From Polyporus tsugae (lineage: Eukaryota > Basidiomycota > Agaricomycetes > Polyporales > Polyporaceae), in assembly GCA_024305745.1 (NCBI GenBank), contig JAHRBS010000008.1, forward strand, positions 1,054,001 to 1,118,000: DNA of 64,000 nt. Reading direction: 5' to 3'. Shown in pieces: positions 59,094 through 64,000 of this stretch; position 1 is the stretch's first letter, and each line of letters begins with the position of its first letter. The notes below the pieces were generated by a model that was not told the DNA's origin, searched no databases, and saw nothing but the letters and a program-made list of their open reading frames with translations. The position numbers and the translations under genes were made by a program.

Positions 59094-59300
59094 TGGAGCG
59101 CCGCCGTTTTCCCGTTCATCATCGGGGCAATCGCATCGCGCACGAGCATTAATAGATTGCAGCCTGTGTGAGTTCTGTCGTATTGTCGGACAATGCACTG
59201 TAGGATGGCTAATAAAATCGGACCAGGTTGATCGCGATGCTGGGATCAACACCCGTCATTTGGGCGTTCGTCCCGAAGCAACGCGCCAGGTTGACCTGCG
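59094..59300 (+). pseudogene. 3'-end relic of a fourth MFS transporter copy
   Basis: The plus strand encodes SAAVFPFIIGAIASRTSINR then LQPV (59097-59167). A degenerate intron follows, ending in CCAG at 59226, and then the last exon LIAMLGSTPVIWAFVPKQRA up to about 59300. This is the same exon-intron-exon order as the 3' ends of the three tandem MFS genes at 0.5-9 kb, and the last exon is closest to paralogue 2 (LIAMLGLMLIIWAFVPRHRA). The matching stop TGA has become TGC. Everything upstream of TM11 is missing. It therefore marks an old copy or translocation of the MFS array on the opposite strand, 50 kb away. Confidence 0.8.
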
Positions 59301-59485
59301 TACATACTGGCAGATCCCGCCTCTCCGACTTCCGTCGCCGCAGGAGGTACTGTAGATGTGCATCTCGATGACGCCTGCTCTCCGGAACGGGCAGTCGTAG
59401 TAGGGTGGCGGGCGCGATCGGTGCACCTCGTTGTCCTGCGGCCGGTTGCCACCCATCGGGCAGCTATAGCCTATACTTAGCCATA

Positions 59486-60053
59486 CTATCACGCCGCCAG
59501 TTTTGCAATGCAATTCAGTGTTGGAGCTCTAGCTCCCCTCGCATTTGTTGAATTCTGACCAAACCTTCAGGCATTGTTTATCTCACTGTTTCCTATGTCT
59601 ATGCAAAATATGAGGGTGAAATGCCGAAAACTGGAGGTGTCCCAGAGCAGCCGGGTTTCCGAGCTGTCACTGGAGCTAGTTTTGCAAAATGTGAAGCGCC
59701 GAAAATGAGTGCGCTCTGTCAAGCGTTCTATTCGGTGTCCCCTCTATCGGAGTCAGTACATACTTCGAAAACATGCTTATATTTGACCCCAAATGATGTT
59801 CTGAAGGACCTGTGCGAGGGAGAGGAAGGATCTGTATACCACTCTCGGCGCCTAATCTAGCGCCGGGTGTAACGAAATATCCCCTGCTCGCCACAGAGCA
59901 TAACATCTGTTTTCCTCATAAAAACTTGATACAATATCTTTCAGGGGGTCTGAGTACCTGCCTTACAAGTCTGAAAGTATTTTTCTGGGGAGGGATGGGA
60001 GAACCTGGGGTTTTGCAAAATGATCACATTTTGCAAAACCGGCGGCATGATAG
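59486..60053. mobile_element. TA-flanked terminal-inverted-repeat element (MITE-like)
   Basis: A 568-bp element with ends CTATCACGCCGCCAGTTTTG (59486-) and, on the opposite strand from 60053, CTATCATGCCGCCGGTTTTG. It is flanked by TA at 59484-59485 and 60054-60055, as in Tc1/mariner-type insertions. A second copy of the inner GGTTTTGCAAAATG motif lies inverted next to the right end, and a related CTAGTTTTGCAAAATG lies inside (about 59677). There is no transposase frame. TACTTAG also occurs just outside both ends, so a longer target duplication cannot be excluded. Confidence 0.65.
60010..60041. repeat. perfect subterminal palindrome
   Basis: The arms GGTTTTGCAAAATG and CATTTTGCAAAACC (14 bp each) are separated by ATCA. 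The outer arm is part of the element's right terminal repeat; the inner arm may be a transposase-binding subterminal motif. Confidence 0.75.
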
Positions 60054-60485
60054 TACTTAGGCCTTCGCATTCGCGTGCGTTGTAGCGCCCGCTCCGGAAA
60101 CTCTGCTCTCCCTGAAACGGAAGTAGTCCGTCGTGGGCAGTTGTACTACATAATAAACAGGTCTGAGCACACCCGATCGTGGATCCGGGTCCCCGGGTGC
60201 CATGTCGCGTGATGCGAAGGCGGAGAGACGCGTCTATCCAGCAGTAGTGAATGCACCACGCTTGCTCTGATAGTGGGATGGATGTGGCCTCATGGCTCCT
60301 GGCATGGACGTCGAACGTACGTGATGAGCCACTCTATGACCGACTTGAGAGCTTCGCCCAAAGGGCGCCATAGCGGCTATCTTCCTCAGGCTGCCAGACA
60401 GCTCCTGGCACTTGAGCACGACTTCAAAGCACGAGTACTACTAAGGTGAACACTTCACTCATATTGGAGGTTGCAATTGAACAGG
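60054..60485. other. intergenic promoter region
   Basis: This is upstream sequence of the type II membrane protein gene. No gene is supported. Confidence 0.4.
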
Positions 60486-61455
60486 ATGTTGTCCCCCGAG
60501 TACTCGCGCTTGCTTCCATCTCCACAATCCCCGGAGTCAGACGACATCGAGTTATTGACTCTCGAGGACAGTGGATGGCACTCCACCACTGCCTGGACAA
60601 AGTCCGCATGGCTTTCCGAGTCCACAGCATGGAAAGCCTTGACACTCTCCCTCATCCTTTCCCTCGCGGTATCTGCGGTCAACCTTACCTTCCTCTCCGC
60701 ATGGGCCACGAGTTCCCCACGCTACGACCAGCCGGCCGCTACGACGATGTCGCGGCCTCTCGACTACCCCAGCGTGTACATCGGGCTGGAGCGCGTTGCC
60801 CATGATCCGACTCGATGTCTCAGTCGTGAGACGTTTCCAGACACGTTCTACACCTACGACGCACGCAAAGGACTCGGCGCAACGCTGAGGCATGTGCATG
60901 CACCCGAAGACGAAGTGACTTTGATGTTCGGCGGACCAGTGAGGTTTCACAACAACGGTACGACATCGGTGGACTGACGGGTCTTGATATCCATCCCCAC
61001 AGATCCGCGCGGTCGTGGAGACACGCGTACTCGACTATGGCCTTGAAAACTGCACATTTGTCGTACACAGTTCCAACACGACGCACTTGGGTCAAGGCCG
61101 AAGCGTGGACGTCTATCTTCTTGGGCCAACCGGGAAGCCAGGCGAGGGTCAGAACGGGACGCTCCTCGATAGGTTGTCCTTCATACCTGGCAAGGATAGT
61201 ATCTCTCGCCCATTCCATTGCCCGTCGAGGTCGCGCATTAGATTCGAGCTGCGCTGCGCCGAGGACGACTGCACGGTGCATGTCCCACTGCAGGGAGTTA
61301 CTAGCAAGAGTAAGTCTCCAAATTCTAAAGGACCAACGGCCGCGGAGCAGCTCACATTCCCGACAGCAGCATCCTCTAGCTCGATGGTGAAGACTGGGTT
61401 CAGGATGAACCAGTACGAGGCTGTGAATTGCATTTCCAGGAGCGGAGGAAAGTGA
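60486..61455 (+). CDS. type II membrane protein of unknown function
   Basis: Two exons (60486-60938 and 61003-61455; 64-nt intron, gtgagg donor, phase 0) give 301 residues. The N-terminal 60 residues are cytosolic and acidic. One TM helix follows (TLSLILSLAVSAVNLTFLSA), and the rest would be lumenal or extracellular. Recognisable pieces are RPLDYPSVYIGLERV directly after the membrane, RVLDYGLENCTFVV and RIRFELRCAEDDCTVHVP, with NxS/T glycosylation sites. The layout matches an Agaricomycete-specific family of anchored beta-rich proteins that I know only as hypothetical. The GT donor at GGP is preferred over the gtacga 20 nt later because only it keeps the frame. Five paired-looking Cys suggest disulphides. 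There is no catalytic motif. Confidence 0.7.
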
Positions 61456-62333
61456 AGTGTCGGGGAGATACACCCGCACTTAGTGCTTGCACGGGGTACT
61501 AGTACAGAGTACAGATATATGTACTGTATACTTACGCTGGCGATGACCCCCAGGCAGGGCGAATTTGGATCACCGAGAACTTGAAATGTAATGGCGTACC
61601 ATGGTTGTTCTACTCCCTCTACTCCCTCTCCAATGAATGAGGTGTGCAGTGTGGTGTGCATGTGTGCACTACATAGATCATCGATCATCGATATCGATCT
61701 ATCCATGACGTCTTACATGAGGCCATTAACTTTTGGGCGCCTCAGTCTTGAGACCAACTTGAACGGCTGCAACGACTCCACTGCGACGACTCTCTCCGTT
61801 TCTACATGGACTCAGAGGCTGAAGAGACGCTTGGGGACGCATCGTAAATGTTACGCCCGTACGCCACTGATCAAGCTAAAGTTCACATATGATGCCTCTC
61901 ACAGGAATTCCGATTCTTCGTCGCGGAGCGCCATCTGCACTCCGAATCCGAGGCGCGCTGGCGATGTCCCCCCGAACCGTCCTCATATATTGACGGTCAC
62001 CGCTTCCGGCATTTCCTATTCGTGAGCAGCGGATCTTGAACGTGATCTTTGAAGATGTCTCATCTCAGGAATGGAACCTCATCCCTCTCGAGTTGCACTA
62101 GGTAACGGTTGCTTCCGACAGCTGCCAGATAAAGCTCATGCTTCTCGGCCCTCGACACCGTGACTGGCAATTGGTTCGTGACTTTACGTTCAATTCTTAT
62201 TCCATCAACTGTTATCTAACAAGCACATACACTGCAGTACACTGTCTCGACAGCCGAGGCGCTCTATCCGTACTATTGCGAAATGCATATCAGTACGATT
62301 GTACGCAAAGTAAGCCAGCACCAATGCACTGAC
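61456..62333. other. intergenic, no gene recognised
   Basis: This stretch lies between the convergent membrane-protein gene and the peptide gene. A simple ATCGAT-rich palindromic patch lies near 61675-61700. No gene. Confidence 0.4.
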
Positions 62334-62659
62334 TCACCGAGCCGCCGGCTTATGGAAACTTGGGCTATGTCGAATCATGCTCAATGTTCGGCGGCCGGGC
62401 TGGCCACGGGGGCGTCGGTTATGGTCACCAATGTACCATCTGGCGTGCACTTGTAAGTAGTCTGCTTTGGCTGCTCTAGTAGCGAAGATGATGCTCACCA
62501 CCGTTGGGCAGGACCCAGACGCCAGCTGCAAGAACATGTTTGGTGAGGATCATGATTTGTCTCACAATAAGATGAACATCATTTACCAACGCGAGGCGCC
62601 CCATAGGCTGCCAACGTAAACAGGGGGATCGTGAAGATGATAGCAAGTAGGCCGCGCAT
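62334..62659 (-). CDS. candidate secreted peptide, about 71 residues
   Basis: The ATG at 62657-62659 starts MRGLLAIIFTIPLFTLAAYG, a good signal peptide, followed by APRV. A 61-nt intron (62526-62586) leads to a 27-nt micro-exon encoding AGVWVLPNG. A 49-nt intron (62450-62498) then joins in phase to a third exon ending HSPSFHKPAAR at 62334. The third exon also reads well in another frame (CTPDGTLVTITDAPVASPAA, stop at 62381), which would need different borders, so the C-terminal half is unsettled. No repeats. It lies 200 nt downstream of, and on the same strand as, UstYa-like copy 3. It is the third signal-peptide mini-gene beside a UstYa-like gene in this window. Confidence 0.45.
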
Positions 62660-62862
62660 GTTTGTAGGGTAGATTTGCAAAGAGGTTCGTGCTTCGTGGA
62701 CGTGGAGGAAATGATTGCACTGACCTCCGTCTGTTCCTTGGGTGAGGGATTTATAGGCCATTGCGCGCTAACACGGGTCGTCAATAGGTAACTGAGAACA
62801 AAGTTTGCTCAACGGTCCGACAACGTGAGTGACCTATACGAAGCCGAGTGCCCCCCTCTCCA

Positions 62863-63532
62863 TCACGACTTTGATTCTGCCTCATGCGCCTCCTTCGCCA
62901 CCGCATACACCTGTGTCCAGTCCTTACACATTCTCTGCCCCGTCATCGTGGCCATGTCGCTCCCCAAGCTCGGCACTCCCGGCTCAATCGTGGTGTCGGC
63001 CTCGCAGAGAATTGCTTCCCGCAGGTAGTTGAAACAGTGGTGAATGTGCCCGGTGTAGTTTCTCCCACCGATTGCACCCCGAATGAGGTCCAGACAGTGC
63101 ATCTGGTGATAGAGCGCGATCCCGAACCACCTCCTTCCCTGACCCAACGATACAAATCCACCCCCGGGAGGAAATATGGACTCCCATTCCGCATCGGCGT
63201 CTGAGCCTGTGATCCCGTAATGCACCGTATCTTCCGGAACAAGGAAGACTTGGCGGATGTCGAGAGGGTAGTACATGGGGTAGTCCTCGCCGATGAAACC
63301 TGCCCAAAGTCAGGTGAGCAAACTGACAATGAATGGGCGCGAGAAATGACTACTAACTGTACTCATGTGGTGGCATCTTTTCGACAGCGTTTAGGAAGCT
63401 TGCCCGGCGAGTCTGCGTTAAGTTGCAGATGACGGTCACGACGCTCGTCGCGAGTAGCGCTATGCCACAAAGGAGTGTGGTGGCGACGAAAAAGGGCCGA
63501 ATGCTGGGACGGAAGCGAAGGAGGGTCTGCAT
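62863..63532 (-). CDS. UstYa/DUF3328-like oxidase (copy 3)
   Basis: Two exons (63358-63532 and 62863-63299; 58-nt intron) give 203 residues from the Met at 63532. In-frame Met codons at 63607 and 63640 would lengthen the cytosolic part. TM helix: FFVATTLLCGIALLATSVVT. The lumenal domain begins SFIGEDYPMYYPLDIRQVFL, then HYGITGSDADAEWESIFPPG and the signatures YHQMHCLDLIRGAI and HIHHCFNYLREAILCEADTT, and ends with a CKDWTQVYAVAKEAHE block. The DAEWESIFPPGGG region marks the common basidiomycete UstYa type; copies 1 and 2 differ here. Both HxxHC motifs are complete. A peptide-oxidase role is inferred from the family. It has a secreted mini-peptide gene immediately downstream and another UstYa-like gene upstream. 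Confidence 0.88.
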
Positions 63533-63765
63533 GGCCGTGGACGCCGCTCTGTCTGGTGTCCGTTGCTTCCGATGGAAACTTATATCTTCGACTTCAAGCG
63601 CTCTCATTAACGGAGTACTACCATCCCAGGAGCCACCCATAAGGGTTCGACGCTGGCCTGAACGTAACTTCAGACACGAGCTATGCCATTCTCGGTTCAG
63701 GTTCAGATTACCATGATATTCGGGGGGGTACAGATCGCTCTCCGACCCTCCTCAGAAGCTTGGTG

Positions 63766-64000
63766 TTATGGCATCCTCTCCTCCGACCTCCACCGCTCAA
63801 AGTTCGCTTCGACCTCGCGCCTCACCACCGTCCAATCCCTGCACCTGTGCTCCAGCCCTATGCCGTCCGTCTTCAGAGCACCTGACCCCCAATCCCGCGT
63901 CAGCGGCTCGAGCCGCACGTTTGCGGCGCACAGCAGCGTCTGCCTGAGGTAGTTGAGGCAGTGGTGCACTTCTCCGCCGTCGAGCTTCCTCGGCTCAACA
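63766..64000 (-). CDS. UstYa/DUF3328-like oxidase (copy 4, partial at edge)
   Basis: Only the 3' part is in the window, and the frame stays open to base 64000. The visible part has the second signature VHHCLNYLRQTLLCAANVRL followed by HRCRDWTVVRREVEANFERW and a TAA at 63766-63768. The first HxxHC, the TM helix and the start lie beyond the right edge. It is arranged head to tail upstream of copy 3, suggesting a local tandem array, although the CAANVRLEP wording is closer to copy 1 than to copy 3. Confidence 0.8.
   Translation of the reverse strand, partial: VEPRKLDGGEVHHCLNYLRQTLLCAANVRLEPLTRDWGSGALKTDGIGLEHRCRDWTVVRREVEANFERWRSEERMP

Noticed and set aside
60939..60985. Alternative donor gtacga in the type II membrane protein gene
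   Set aside because: It leaves one extra base and shifts exon 2 out of the frame that encodes the conserved RVLDYGLENC block.

Overview
This window is nuclear DNA from a filamentous fungus, almost certainly an Agaricomycete basidiomycete and perhaps of polypore type. The order-level guess rests only on gene-family flavour. Genes are interrupted by many short introns, mostly 50-80 nt with GT..AG ends, and they sit on both strands without operons. Several families are typical of mushroom-forming fungi: UstYa/DUF3328-type proteins, orphan seven-transmembrane proteins, FLGGSRAC-type P450s and Bsc6-like MFS transporters. I see no rRNA, tRNA, CRISPR array or bacterial feature.

Layout. 0.5-9.0 kb: three tandem MFS transporter paralogues on the minus strand. 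9.7-14.3 kb: an ELYS-domain nuclear pore protein and an HMG-box regulator, convergent. 15.5-24.6 kb: an accessory block with a cytochrome P450, a small single-TM protein ending in LPRPD, a UstYa-like oxidase gene, an orphan 7-TM gene and a 52-residue secreted peptide. 25.1-42.0 kb: a housekeeping block with mitochondrial ribosomal protein S5, a PITH-domain protein, a Ran1/Ksp1-type kinase, the F1Fo assembly protein Atp10, a GT61-like glycosyltransferase and a triose-phosphate/nucleotide-sugar-type transporter. 43.7-44.3 kb: a PIF/Harbinger-type MITE. 44.9-64.0 kb: a second accessory block with a secreted acidic LEAR-repeat protein, a divergent HMG-box protein, a secreted mini-peptide, a second UstYa-like plus 7-TM pair, an aldehyde dehydrogenase with an in-frame stop, a relic of a fourth MFS copy, a TA-flanked inverted-repeat element, a type II membrane protein, another secreted peptide, a third UstYa-like gene and a partial fourth one at the right edge.

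The main inference is that the accessory blocks look like scattered parts of a basidiomycete peptide-modification system. UstYa-family proteins are known copper-type oxidases in fungal RiPP pathways such as ustiloxin and asperipin. Here each of the three complete UstYa-like genes lies within about 4 kb of a short signal-peptide gene, and a repeat-bearing secreted protein with regularly spaced Tyr residues lies between them. The P450 and MFS transporters would fit as tailoring and export steps. This is a hypothesis: none of the peptides has the classical Kex2 KR-flanked core, and housekeeping genes separate the parts. A more direct observation is that the convergent UstYa-like/7-TM gene pair occurs twice, 31 kb apart, which indicates duplication of a two-gene module.
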